Source of the DNA: Paenibacillus pinihumi DSM 23905 = JCM 16419
Lineage (GTDB): Bacteria; Bacillota; Bacilli; Paenibacillales; Paenibacillaceae
Direction of reading: 5' to 3'
Length of the DNA stretch: 64,000 bases
Assembly: GCF_000422505.1 (NCBI RefSeq)
Contig: NZ_AULX01000006.1
Coordinates: 124,001-188,000, forward strand
The notes under the pieces were generated by a model. That model was not told the DNA's origin. It searched no databases and worked only from the letters and a program-made list of their open reading frames with translations. Positions 17,392-24,945 of this stretch are shown here, one piece after another (positions within the stretch are counted from its first letter, which is position 1; each line of letters starts with the position of its first letter). A program made the translations under genes and the position numbers.

Positions 17392-18243
17392 TCAATCGAT
17401 TTTCTGCAGCCGCTTGGATGGTTTCAGCGAAATGGCAATCTGCCGGTCAGCATCCGTCCCTCTCGCATCCGGATTCGGGTAGTAATAAGGGATGTAATGC
17501 TTGAGCAGCGGAATGTGGGTAACGACACCCGCATCCGTGACATCGACAGCCGTCATCTGGAAGCGGCTTTTCTCCAGCTCCACAATCCGGTATGCCGGCT
17601 GATCCAGACAGGCAGATATCTGAATAAAAGTCCAGTTGTGCTGCGTCACGATGGAATCAGCATGAGCATGGCCATTGAAGTAAATCCCTGTACCCTTTTT
17701 TAACTTCAGGACATCCCATATCGGCACATCCGGATGAAGTGAGCCTTTTATACGATCCGAGCCTATGGTGGTGTTATGAACGGGATGATGGGCGAAAATA
17801 ATCATCGGCTTGGTACCCGAAGCCAAAACGATTGCCTCCAGCCACCCCAGCTGCTCTTCATCTAGCCAGCCGCCCCCGCTAACCAAATCCATCTCTCTTG
17901 CTGTATCCAGAAACACCAGGATGCATTGCCCGGTATCCTTCATATGATATTGCTGCTGCCCTGTAATCTCCAGCACTTCCCGCTTCGATCGGGTGTACAG
18001 ATCATGATTGCCAAGCACATGAACGAAGCTGCGGTTTTTGCGCCGGAGCATCTCGCTGACTTCCCGGAGTTCGGTCGCTGATCCGGCATTTGTCAGATCG
18101 CCAAGGGAAATATGGAGGTCTCCTTCCGTTTGCAGAAACCGTCCCAGCAGATTGCCATAGAACAGATTGCGTGCAACAAGCAGACCCGGAATACCCGGAT
18201 CGACATCATGATAGTGCAAGTCTCCCATAATAACCAGTTTCAT
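17392..18243 (-). CDS. Calcineurin-like metallophosphoesterase
   Basis: 283 residues with the full metal-ligand set of the family: MGDLHYHD (D/H), SLGDLTNAG (D), LGNHDLY (N/H), IFAHHPVHN (H) and FNGHAHADS (GHxH). No signal peptide. It should hydrolyse phosphomonoesters or phosphodiesters using two divalent metals in the cytosol; the substrate is unknown. RBS GGAGGGAG 5 nt before ATG. It lies between two AraC-type regulators within the glycan region, with gaps on both sides, so it is probably a single transcription unit. A role in glycan or cyclic nucleotide metabolism is only a guess. Confidence 0.85.
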   Translation of the reverse strand: MKLVIMGDLHYHDVDPGIPGLLVARNLFYGNLLGRFLQTEGDLHISLGDLTNAGSATELREVSEMLRRKNRSFVHVLGNHDLYTRSKREVLEITGQQQYHMKDTGQCILVFLDTAREMDLVSGGGWLDEEQLGWLEAIVLASGTKPMIIFAHHPVHNTTIGSDRIKGSLHPDVPIWDVLKLKKGTGIYFNGHAHADSIVTQHNWTFIQISACLDQPAYRIVELEKSRFQMTAVDVTDAGVVTHIPLLKHYIPYYYPNPDARGTDADRQIAISLKPSKRLQKID

Positions 18244-18391
18244 GCTTGCTCCCTCCGGCCTTTAGTGTATGCTGAGCTTTGTTCTATCGTACCGCCCAAC
18301 TATTGTGCCGCCATTAAAAGAAGGAGTGACTTTTGTAAAATTTCTTACCGTTTGATTCATAAGCTTAAACATTTATCCGGTTAACCAGCCT

Positions 18392-19207
18392 TCAATCCAT
18401 ACCGCCTTTCTTGCCGATACGCTTCTTCCTGTATGCGCCGGGCGAAATGCCATACTTTTCCCGGAATACCCGGTGAAAATACGTATAGCTGCTCAGTCCC
18501 GTCTCCGCAGCGATCTGTTCCAATGACATTACACTATGATCCAGCAGTTCGAGCGCATGAGCGAGTCGCAGTTGCAGTACATACTGCATCGCGGACATGC
18601 CGAAATGCTCTTTGAACAGATGAACAGCACGCGACACACTCAGGCCCGCATGACCTGCTATGTCCTGCAGCCGGGTTGGGCTTGTCGCATTCTCTTCAAT
18701 ATAGTTGCGCATCTTCAGCGCATGGAAAGCGGAGAGCGACTGGGCGACAGGCGCTTCTTCGATTGCCCGGTCCAGCAGAATAAGCAGCGAACGGGCAAGC
18801 AGGGATATCAGCTCCGGATCGCCACCGTTGAGCCGCCGCTTCTCACCGATTAATTGATGCCAAATCCCCTTAAGCCGTTCATCCACGACGATAGTTTTTC
18901 GGGTCTCCCGCTGCCTGAGCTGCCACCATTCATCCATTCCGGGACCGGAGCAGATTACAAAATAATCGCTGCTTGGCTGCATCGGCACTCCTGTTTTTCC
19001 GATTCTCAGTTTATAAGCATCACCCGGCTTGAATAGCAGCAGATCGCCCGGGCCGATTTCAGTAAATTCCCCGTCCGTCAGCGCCAGGCTGATGCCTTCG
19101 GTCTGCAATCGGATAATATAGGTATCCAGGCTGTCGGCGTCCTGATGGAAGGGCTCCTGATGCCGCGAGTATCCGCATAGCCGAATATGTATTTCCTTGG
19201 TTTTCAT
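18392..19207 (-). CDS. AraC-family regulator with N-terminal cupin-type sensor
   Basis: 271 residues from ATG 19207 (MKTKEIHIRLCGYSRHQEPF), preceded by AGAGG at 7 nt; the upstream in-frame ATG 19228 lacks a ribosome binding site. The N-terminal ~130 residues resemble the AraC ligand-binding cupin (FTEIGPGDLLLFKPGDAYKL). The C-terminus has two helix-turn-helix units (TRLQDIAGHAGLSVSRAVHL and LEQIAAETGLSSYTYFHRVF) and the usual ending EKYGISPGAYRKKR. Divergent from the GH30 gene across a 166-bp region with palindromes, so it probably controls that gene in response to a sugar. Confidence 0.9.
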   Translation of the reverse strand: MKTKEIHIRLCGYSRHQEPFHQDADSLDTYIIRLQTEGISLALTDGEFTEIGPGDLLLFKPGDAYKLRIGKTGVPMQPSSDYFVICSGPGMDEWWQLRQRETRKTIVVDERLKGIWHQLIGEKRRLNGGDPELISLLARSLLILLDRAIEEAPVAQSLSAFHALKMRNYIEENATSPTRLQDIAGHAGLSVSRAVHLFKEHFGMSAMQYVLQLRLAHALELLDHSVMSLEQIAAETGLSSYTYFHRVFREKYGISPGAYRKKRIGKKGGMD

Positions 19208-19237
19208 GCCAGGACCTCTCACATTCATTTATTGATA

Positions 19238-19303
19238 ACGATCAGATCGTATAGGTTTACAATCATATTGTTTCTACAATGAGCCGCCTATTCCTCCTAT
19301 AAT
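19238..19303. promoter_or_regulatory. Divergent control region between araC-type gene and GH30 gene
   Basis: Two palindromes are visible: ACGATCAGATCGT (19238-19250) and ACAATCATATTGT (19259-19271), followed by another ACAAT. A perfect -10 box TATAAT for the GH30 gene is at 19298-19303. No good -35 box lies 16-18 nt upstream, which is expected of an activator-dependent promoter. The palindromes are candidate binding sites for the neighbouring AraC-type regulator. Confidence 0.45.
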
Positions 19304-19373
19304 AATGACATGAATAGTTAAGGATAATAAGGTTATGGGTTCTAACGACTTGAAATACGGAGGTATTCACAAT

Positions 19374-20726
19374 ATGAGCAAGCGTGTTATTCGATTAATT
19401 CAGACAGAAGAAGCGCAGGACAGACTGACAGAGAAAGATTCATTGACCTTCAAGGCTGATGAGCATGGCGTAGAAAATCAGCTGATCCAGATTTATGATG
19501 ACCTGACTTATCAGACCATTCTCGGATTCGGGGGCGCCATTACCGAAGCTTCTGCTGTAACGGCCTACAAGTTGAGCGACAAGAACCGCGATGAGATTAT
19601 TAAAGCTTACTTTGATGCCGAAGAAGGCATCGGATATAACCTTGTTCGTACGCATATTAATAGCTGTGACTTCTCTACTGGCAATTATGCATATGTTGAA
19701 GAAGAAGACCCGACCTTGTCGAACTTCGATATTAGCCGCGACAAGCAGGCGATCATCCCTTATATTAAGCAGGCGGCTGCCAAAGCTGGAGAAGATTTCC
19801 TGCTGTACGCATCCCCTTGGAGCCCTCCGGCATGGATGAAGACCAATGGAGAGATGAACAATGGCGGCAAGCTCAAGCCGGAATACCGCGAGGCATGGGC
19901 ACGTTACTATGTCAAATTCATCGAGGCTTACGAAGCAGAAGGCCTGCCAGTCTGGGGACTGACGGTCCAGAATGAAGCCAAGGCGAAGCAGATTTGGGAT
20001 TCCTGTATTTATACAGCTGAGGAAGAGCGTGATTTTGTAGCGGACTATCTCGGACCTGCACTGGAAGCGGCAGACCTATCCCGTATCCGCCTGATGATCT
20101 GGGATCACAACAAGGAACGCGTGTACGACCGGGCAAAAGTTGCCTTCACTGACGAGAAGGCATCCAAATATATTTGGGGCATCGGCTTCCACTGGTATTC
20201 CGGCGATCACTTCGAGGCGCTGTCTGCTGTTCATGACCGTTTCCCGGACAAGCAGCTTGTCTTTACCGAAGGCTGCCATGAAGGCGGCGTGCAAATCGGC
20301 TCCTGGAAGAGCGGCGAGCGCTATGCGCATGATATTATCGGCAACCTGAACAACTGGATGTCGGCCTGGACAGATTGGAACATCGTGCTTGATGAGCAAG
20401 GCGGACCAAACCATGTAGGCAACTACTGCGACGCGCCAATTATCGCCGACACGAAAAACGATTCCCTTACCTTCCAAAGCTCCTACTATTACATTGGACA
20501 TTTCAGCAAATATATCCGTCCGGGTGCGGTACGTATCGCCAGCTCCAAATATACAGATAAGCTGGAGACCATCGCATTCAAAAATCCGGACGGCAGCGCA
20601 GTTGCAGTTGTGCTGAACCGTACGGATGAGGAACTGCCGTATACGATTTCCAACGGCGGTGACATTGCAGAATCGAAGATTCCTGCCCATGCGATCCAGA
20701 CTTTGCTGTTCCCGTTAAACAATTAA
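19374..20726 (+). CDS. Glycoside hydrolase family 30 enzyme (beta-glycosidase), cytosolic
   Basis: 450 residues from ATG 19374 (MSKRVIRLIQ) with GGAGGT 9 nt upstream. GH30 landmarks: GFGGAITEAS (51-60), YASPWSPPAWMKTNG, acid/base glutamate in GLTVQNEAKA (E201), IWGIGFHWYSG, and nucleophile glutamate in LVFTEGCHEGG (E299). A C-terminal beta-domain follows (RPGAVRIASSKYTDKLETIA). No signal peptide, so it acts inside the cell on imported material. GH30 includes beta-glucosidases/glucosylceramidases, beta-1,6-glucanases and xylanases. The sequence resembles the glucosylceramidase-like branch, but I cannot fix the substrate. Control by the divergent AraC-type regulator is likely. Confidence 0.9.
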   Translation: MSKRVIRLIQTEEAQDRLTEKDSLTFKADEHGVENQLIQIYDDLTYQTILGFGGAITEASAVTAYKLSDKNRDEIIKAYFDAEEGIGYNLVRTHINSCDFSTGNYAYVEEEDPTLSNFDISRDKQAIIPYIKQAAAKAGEDFLLYASPWSPPAWMKTNGEMNNGGKLKPEYREAWARYYVKFIEAYEAEGLPVWGLTVQNEAKAKQIWDSCIYTAEEERDFVADYLGPALEAADLSRIRLMIWDHNKERVYDRAKVAFTDEKASKYIWGIGFHWYSGDHFEALSAVHDRFPDKQLVFTEGCHEGGVQIGSWKSGERYAHDIIGNLNNWMSAWTDWNIVLDEQGGPNHVGNYCDAPIIADTKNDSLTFQSSYYYIGHFSKYIRPGAVRIASSKYTDKLETIAFKNPDGSAVAVVLNRTDEELPYTISNGGDIAESKIPAHAIQTLLFPLNN

Positions 20727-20777
20727 TTCGCTGCTGACGAGAGACTATGCGGCTCAGACCCGTGCAGCAGAATGACC

Positions 20778-20830
20778 AAAATAACCGCCAAATGAGGATG
20801 CGAAGAACAGCGCTCATCGGCGGTTATTTT
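20778..20830. terminator. Bidirectional terminator between convergent GH30 and msrAB genes
   Basis: 12-bp perfect arms AAAATAACCGCC / GGCGGTTATTTT with A- and T-rich flanks on both strands; serves both converging genes. Confidence 0.85.
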
Positions 20831-20860
20831 CAATTGTTGATACAGCTTATTCCACGGAAA

Positions 20861-22009
20861 TTAATTTCCTGCTTCGCTAATCAGATACCCGTACCCTTCC
20901 TTCTCCATATCCGCCTTCGGCACAAAACGGATCGAAGCACTGTTGATGCAGTAGCGTTTGCCGCCTTCGTCAGCAGGACCATCGTCAAAAACATGGCCCA
21001 GGTGGATATCTCCGGCACGGCTGCGAACCTCGGTCCGCTCCAGCCCGTAACTGGTATCCGCTTTGTAAGTAACGACATCGGATGCAATCGGTCTGGTAAA
21101 GCTCGGCCAGCCGCAGCCCGCATCATATTTGTCCTTATTGGAGAATAGCGGCTCGCCCGTTGTCACATCGACATAAATTCCCGGATCGTATACATCCCAA
21201 TATTCATTGGAAAAGGCGTGCTCGGTATCAGCCAGAACCGCAACCTGGTATTGAATCTTGGTCAGCTTCTTCTTCAGTTCCTCATCGCTTGGCTTCGGAT
21301 AGAGAGAAGGATCAATCTTAATCTCCTGATCATTCAATATATTCAAATCAATGTGACAGTACCCGTCCGGGTGCTTCTCCAGATAATCCTGATGATACTC
21401 CTCAGCCAAATAGAAATTCTGCAGCGGCAGTACCTCGGTTACAATTTTCTGCTCATAGTTCTGCTGCTCCTGCTTCACCGCCGCTTCAATGACGCCCTGC
21501 TCCTGCTTTTGCTCATAAAAGATGCCGGTACGGTATTGAATGCCACGGTCATTGCCCTGCTGATTGACGCTGGTCGGGTCGATGACCTTGAAATAATCCG
21601 CCAGCAGTTCACCCAGTGTGACCCGGGCCGGGTCATACGTCACCTTGACCGTTTCGGCGTAGCCCCGGTCCCCCCGGGTCACATCCTCGTAGGACGGATT
21701 TTCGCCTGTGCCGTTCGCATAGCCGGAAACGACATCGCTCACCCCGTAAATTCGGGACATATAGGCCTCCATCCCCCAGAAGCAGCCGCCCGCAAGATAA
21801 ATGTTCTGCAAGTGGCTGCCGGAATAATCGACCCCCTTGTTCGGGTTCGGCAGCGTAGCTGTCGTTGCACGCCCTCCGCCTGCTGCGGAAGCTGTAATTT
21901 CCCTGCTAAGCTGCTCAACGGAGGAACACGCAGAGAGCAGAAGCACCACCAGCAAGGACCCGATAAAACCTGCTTTTCTCATTGAATGATGAATCAGACG
22001 TCTTTTCAT
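20861..22009 (-). CDS. msrAB: Bifunctional peptide methionine sulfoxide reductase MsrA-MsrB, lipoprotein
   Basis: 382 residues from ATG 22009 (RBS GAGGAGG). Lipoprotein signal ending in LLLSACSS, so the enzyme is anchored outside the membrane. MsrA domain (about 70-220): catalytic cysteine in [12 protein letters not shown], later [10 protein letters not shown] with a probable resolving cysteine. MsrB domain (about 250-375): DAGCGWPSF and catalytic cysteine in [11 protein letters not shown]. The CxxC zinc pairs of many MsrB proteins are absent ([14 protein letters not shown]), as in the MsrB domain of Neisseria PilB. The pair repairs both S- and R-methionine sulfoxide in surface proteins. It follows tlpA/resA-like and ccdA genes, which supply electrons from the cytosol. 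Confidence 0.92.
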   Translation of the reverse strand: MKRRLIHHSMRKAGFIGSLLVVLLLSACSSVEQLSREITASAAGGGRATTATLPNPNKGVDYSGSHLQNIYLAGGCFWGMEAYMSRIYGVSDVVSGYANGTGENPSYEDVTRGDRGYAETVKVTYDPARVTLGELLADYFKVIDPTSVNQQGNDRGIQYRTGIFYEQKQEQGVIEAAVKQEQQNYEQKIVTEVLPLQNFYLAEEYHQDYLEKHPDGYCHIDLNILNDQEIKIDPSLYPKPSDEELKKKLTKIQYQVAVLADTEHAFSNEYWDVYDPGIYVDVTTGEPLFSNKDKYDAGCGWPSFTRPIASDVVTYKADTSYGLERTEVRSRAGDIHLGHVFDDGPADEGGKRYCINSASIRFVPKADMEKEGYGYLISEAGN

Positions 22010-22032
22010 GAGTAGCCTCCTCACGGAATCAA

Positions 22033-22587
22033 TTAATGAATGCTTTGAAAGGTCTGTTCAATCACTTCATTGGTCTGATGTCCGGGGGACCCTTTGACCA
22101 GCGTACCGTCCGAACCAATATAATAGGATGTCGGATAGCCTTTTACACCGAACTTCTTGGCCAGCGTGCCGTCATTATCGAGCAGCACTTCGACATTGTT
22201 ATACCCTCTCTTGGAGAACCAGCTGGTAAAATCCTCAGCGGATTTCTCGCCATGATAGCCGGGGCTGACAATCGTCAACACCTTATAGTCATGGTTGCCG
22301 CCGGACAGCTCATTCAGTTCCTCAAGGCCCGCCAGACAGATCGGACACCATGATGCCCAATACTTCACATATACCTTCTGGCCTTTGAACTCCTTCAGAG
22401 AAACGGTTTCTCCTTGCAAATTCGCCAGTTCAAACGCTGGAGCCGCCTGTCCCTGATTGACCGTTCCCGTTTCTCCCTGCGCGGATACTTCAGAACGGGT
22501 CACACTGGTGCTCCTTATACCCCAGAAAGCAATAACTGCTACCACGACGATTGCAACGATCCAGCCCCATTTCTTGTTCACTGCCAT
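22033..22587 (-). CDS. Membrane-anchored TlpA/ResA-like thioredoxin
   Basis: 184 residues with an N-terminal uncleaved membrane helix ([18 protein letters not shown]) and an extracytoplasmic AhpC-TSA/thioredoxin fold. The redox motif is [11 protein letters not shown] (CPIC); the cis-Pro segment is [13 protein letters not shown]. It resembles ResA/TlpA in overall form. Placed between ccdA and msrAB with short gaps (16 and 23 bp), it most likely carries electrons from CcdA to the MsrAB lipoprotein. This mirrors the TlpA-like domain fused to MsrAB in Neisseria PilB, here as a separate protein. Confidence 0.9.
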   Translation of the reverse strand: MAVNKKWGWIVAIVVVAVIAFWGIRSTSVTRSEVSAQGETGTVNQGQAAPAFELANLQGETVSLKEFKGQKVYVKYWASWCPICLAGLEELNELSGGNHDYKVLTIVSPGYHGEKSAEDFTSWFSKRGYNNVEVLLDNDGTLAKKFGVKGYPTSYYIGSDGTLVKGSPGHQTNEVIEQTFQSIH

Positions 22588-22603
22588 AAATGATCACTCC
22601 CTC

Positions 22604-23317
22604 TTAAAATTGCAAGTTCGCCGCCAGCCAGTCTACTTTATTGGTTACCAGCAGGAGCCCCATCACAATTAAGACCACACCGGAAACCGCCTTCAAAACA
22701 GGCATGTACTTGTAAATTTTGCGCACCTGCACAAGCAGCGAATCTGACAATACAGCCATCAGCAAAAACGGAACGCCCAGACCCAGTGTGTAGATCAGCA
22801 TGTAGAACCCTCCTGCCCCAATCGAGCCTTCGCTGGCTGAGAGGCTGAAAATGGCGGCAAGCACAGGTCCGATGCACGGCGTCCAGCCAAAGCTGAAGGT
22901 GAAGCCAAGCAAAAATGCGCCAAAGTGCTTTTGTTTGGACGGCAGCTCCATATTGAGCTTCTTTTCCTTGGCCAAAAACGAAAGCTTGAGGACCCCTGTC
23001 TGGTAAATGCCAAACAAAATCACAACAATGCCGCAAGCCGTTATGAACCAGCTGCTGCTAAGCACATTGCCGAGCGCCCCCGCACCAAAACCGAGCAGTA
23101 CGAACACCGTCGACAATCCCAGCATAAACAGCAGCGTTCTTAGGAGCAGTACCGGCGTTATACGCAGCCAGCCGAGCTTCCAGCTTTGCGGATGGCCTCC
23201 TGACTCCGAACTGCCCAGATAGCCCAGATATACGGGAAGCAGCGGCAGGATGCACGGCGAAAAGAAGGACAGCACCCCCGCGGCAAACACACTTCCAATA
23301 TAAAGCTGTTCGGTCAT
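22604..23317 (-). CDS. ccdA: CcdA-type thiol-disulfide electron carrier
   Basis: 237 residues from ATG 23317 (MTEQLYIGSVFAAGVLSFFS); longer in-frame starts lack a membrane topology reason. About six transmembrane helices. The paired redox cysteines of the DsbD/CcdA family are in FFSPCILPLLPVY (helix 1) and FGWTPCIGPVLAA (helix 4). It moves reducing equivalents from cytosolic thioredoxin to extracytoplasmic thioredoxin-like proteins. First gene of ccdA-tlpA-msrAB, 132 bp after the histidine kinase, so expression from the kinase promoter is possible. Confidence 0.9.
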   Translation of the reverse strand: MTEQLYIGSVFAAGVLSFFSPCILPLLPVYLGYLGSSESGGHPQSWKLGWLRITPVLLLRTLLFMLGLSTVFVLLGFGAGALGNVLSSSWFITACGIVVILFGIYQTGVLKLSFLAKEKKLNMELPSKQKHFGAFLLGFTFSFGWTPCIGPVLAAIFSLSASEGSIGAGGFYMLIYTLGLGVPFLLMAVLSDSLLVQVRKIYKYMPVLKAVSGVVLIVMGLLLVTNKVDWLAANLQF

Positions 23318-23449
23318 CAGCGCCTTCCCCCTCTCCATCTGCCTTAAGAGGGAACAAAGAGATGACTCTCTTCCATTTCCCTGCTTACAGTTCCAAGCAT
23401 AAGGGAGGGACGTTACAGGCATCTAACAGTGATCTTAATAAAGTATTAA

Positions 23450-24499
23450 CTACAGCCGCTCGCCTATGTCTGCGATTGGCAGCGTCAGACAAAAGGCGGT
23501 ACCCGGACGCTCCGTCCGAATAAGCCGGATGGTTCCTCCATGCAAGTCCATGATGGATTTGGAGATCGCAAGGCCCAGGCCCGCCCTGCCGCTATGGCGG
23601 TTGCGCGATTTGTCCGTACGGTAAAAGCGTTCAAAGATTAAATCCTGCTCTTCCTCCGGAACGCCTTCGCCTTCATCCTGTACCACTAATTCAACATACT
23701 CTCCCTTTCTCTGCGCCTGAACATGGATTTCCCCGTGCCGGGGCGAATACTGGATGGCATTTTGCAGCAGATTGCTTAAGACACGCTGAATCTCAAACGG
23801 CATAATCCGTACCGGCGGCAGATTGTAAGGCACACTGGTATTGACGCTAAGCTGCTTTTCTTCGAGCAGCAAGGACTGGCTTTGCAAGGTTTCTACAATT
23901 AAAGTGTCCAGGGGATAAGGCTTCGGATCGAAGGGGTAGACCCCTGCGTCCAGCCGTGACAGTTGAAACAAATCATCAATTAATTTGCTCAGGCGCACCG
24001 TTTCTTTTTTTATGGTCAATAAATAATTTTGAAAGTCGGCTTCATTATCAATCACCCGGTCCTGAAGCGCTTCTACGTAAGATTGTATGGAGGCCAGTGG
24101 GGTTCTCAGATCATGAGAGACGTTGGCGACAAGTTCTCTTCTGGAGGCTTCGGAACTTTTCAGTGTCTGAATACTGTGCTCCAACTGCGATTTCATCTCG
24201 TTAAACCGGAGCGCCAGCATCCTGAACTCCTTGGGCCCTGTCAGCGGAACTTCTCCCTGGAAATCCCCCTCCGCCATCTTCCCGCTCGCTTCACTGATAT
24301 TGTTCACTGAAGCCACGATTGGCCGGGTGATTAATGCATGGACCAAAATGGAGATAATCGCTGCAATCAGGGTGACTGACATCAGCAGAAGCATGGTGGG
24401 CCACGTCAGCAGCATGAGATGATAAATGATGAACAGACTGACCAGTACCGCACCGAGGCTGGCAATATTGGACAGAAACAGATAGGTTCTTAACTTCAT
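23450..24499 (-). CDS. Sensor histidine kinase (HAMP, HisKA, HATPase)
   Basis: 349 residues. Two adjacent membrane helices (about 8-28 and 33-55) with almost no extracellular loop, so it probably senses within or at the membrane. HAMP domain 60-110, phosphoacceptor histidine in ANVSHDLRTPL, N-box NLLQNAIQYS, G1 DEGEGVP and G2 GRAGLGLAIS are intact. Its ATG overlaps the stop of the upstream response regulator (ATGA), the normal two-component arrangement, but that regulator is broken. It lies upstream of ccdA-tlpA-msrAB and may control oxidative repair of surface proteins; this is inference from position. Confidence 0.9.
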   Translation of the reverse strand: MKLRTYLFLSNIASLGAVLVSLFIIYHLMLLTWPTMLLLMSVTLIAAIISILVHALITRPIVASVNNISEASGKMAEGDFQGEVPLTGPKEFRMLALRFNEMKSQLEHSIQTLKSSEASRRELVANVSHDLRTPLASIQSYVEALQDRVIDNEADFQNYLLTIKKETVRLSKLIDDLFQLSRLDAGVYPFDPKPYPLDTLIVETLQSQSLLLEEKQLSVNTSVPYNLPPVRIMPFEIQRVLSNLLQNAIQYSPRHGEIHVQAQRKGEYVELVVQDEGEGVPEEEQDLIFERFYRTDKSRNRHSGRAGLGLAISKSIMDLHGGTIRLIRTERPGTAFCLTLPIADIGERL

Positions 24500-24815
24500 G
24501 CTGAATCACCCTTCCGGAACTTGTAGCCAATCCCCCATACCGTCCTGATCCACTGCGGCTCGGAAGGATTAAGCTCATCAGCATGATAATCGGAATATCC
24601 TGCTCGTGACGAATTTCCTCACAGACTTCCCACCCGTTTTTGCCTGGCAGCATAATGTCCAGAATAACCAGGTCCGGCTGCTCGGCTTTCCATAGGGCCA
24701 AGGCGCTCTCCCCGTCATGCGCCATGATTACTTGATAACCTTCCCGCTGCAAATACCGGCCGCAAACGTCCGTAATATTCATCTCATCATCAACAATCAG
24801 CACCTTGTGGCTCAT
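24496..24815 (-). pseudogene. OmpR-family response regulator with out-of-frame internal deletion
   Basis: The receiver half is normal: MSHKVLIVDDEMNITDV, phosphoacceptor in DLVILDIMLPGKNG, then HEQDIPIIML. Directly after this the frame continues only as non-homologous sequence. In another frame the last part of a winged-helix domain appears (NPSEPQWIRTVWGIGYKFRK), ending at TGA that overlaps the kinase ATG. The rest of the receiver and most of the DNA-binding domain, about 370 nt judged by the usual 230-residue length, are gone. The 320-nt span is not a multiple of three. A truncated receiver could still be made, but it could not bind DNA. Confidence 0.85.
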
Positions 24816-24868
24816 CGTGCACCAGCTTTCTTTTAGCTATCCGTTATAGTCATTGTCGTTTTCATGTA

Positions 24869-24890
24869 TTGTAAACGATAAATATTACAA
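24869..24890. promoter_or_regulatory. Inverted repeat upstream of the response-regulator remnant
   Basis: TTGTAA and TTACAA separated by 10 nt, about 55 bp before the regulator start. It could be an old autoregulation site, but the evidence is only the symmetry. Confidence 0.25.
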
Positions 24891-24899
24891 AAATCTAAA

Positions 24900-24923
24900 A
24901 AGCCGGACCATTTGGTCCGGCTT
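24900..24923 (-). terminator. Terminator originally belonging to bshB2, now cut off by the IS element
   Basis: AAGCCGGACC pairs with GGTCCGGCTT, loop of 4 nt, followed on the minus strand by TTTAGATTTTT. The nearest minus-strand gene upstream, apart from the insertion element, is bshB2. Confidence 0.85.
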
Positions 24924-24938
24924 CTTGCACTTTTCATA

Positions 24939-24945
24939 TAGGAAG
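24939..24945. repeat. Target-site duplication, left copy
   Basis: TAGGAAG, identical to 26320-26326, directly abutting the inverted-repeat end of the insertion sequence. Confidence 0.8.
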
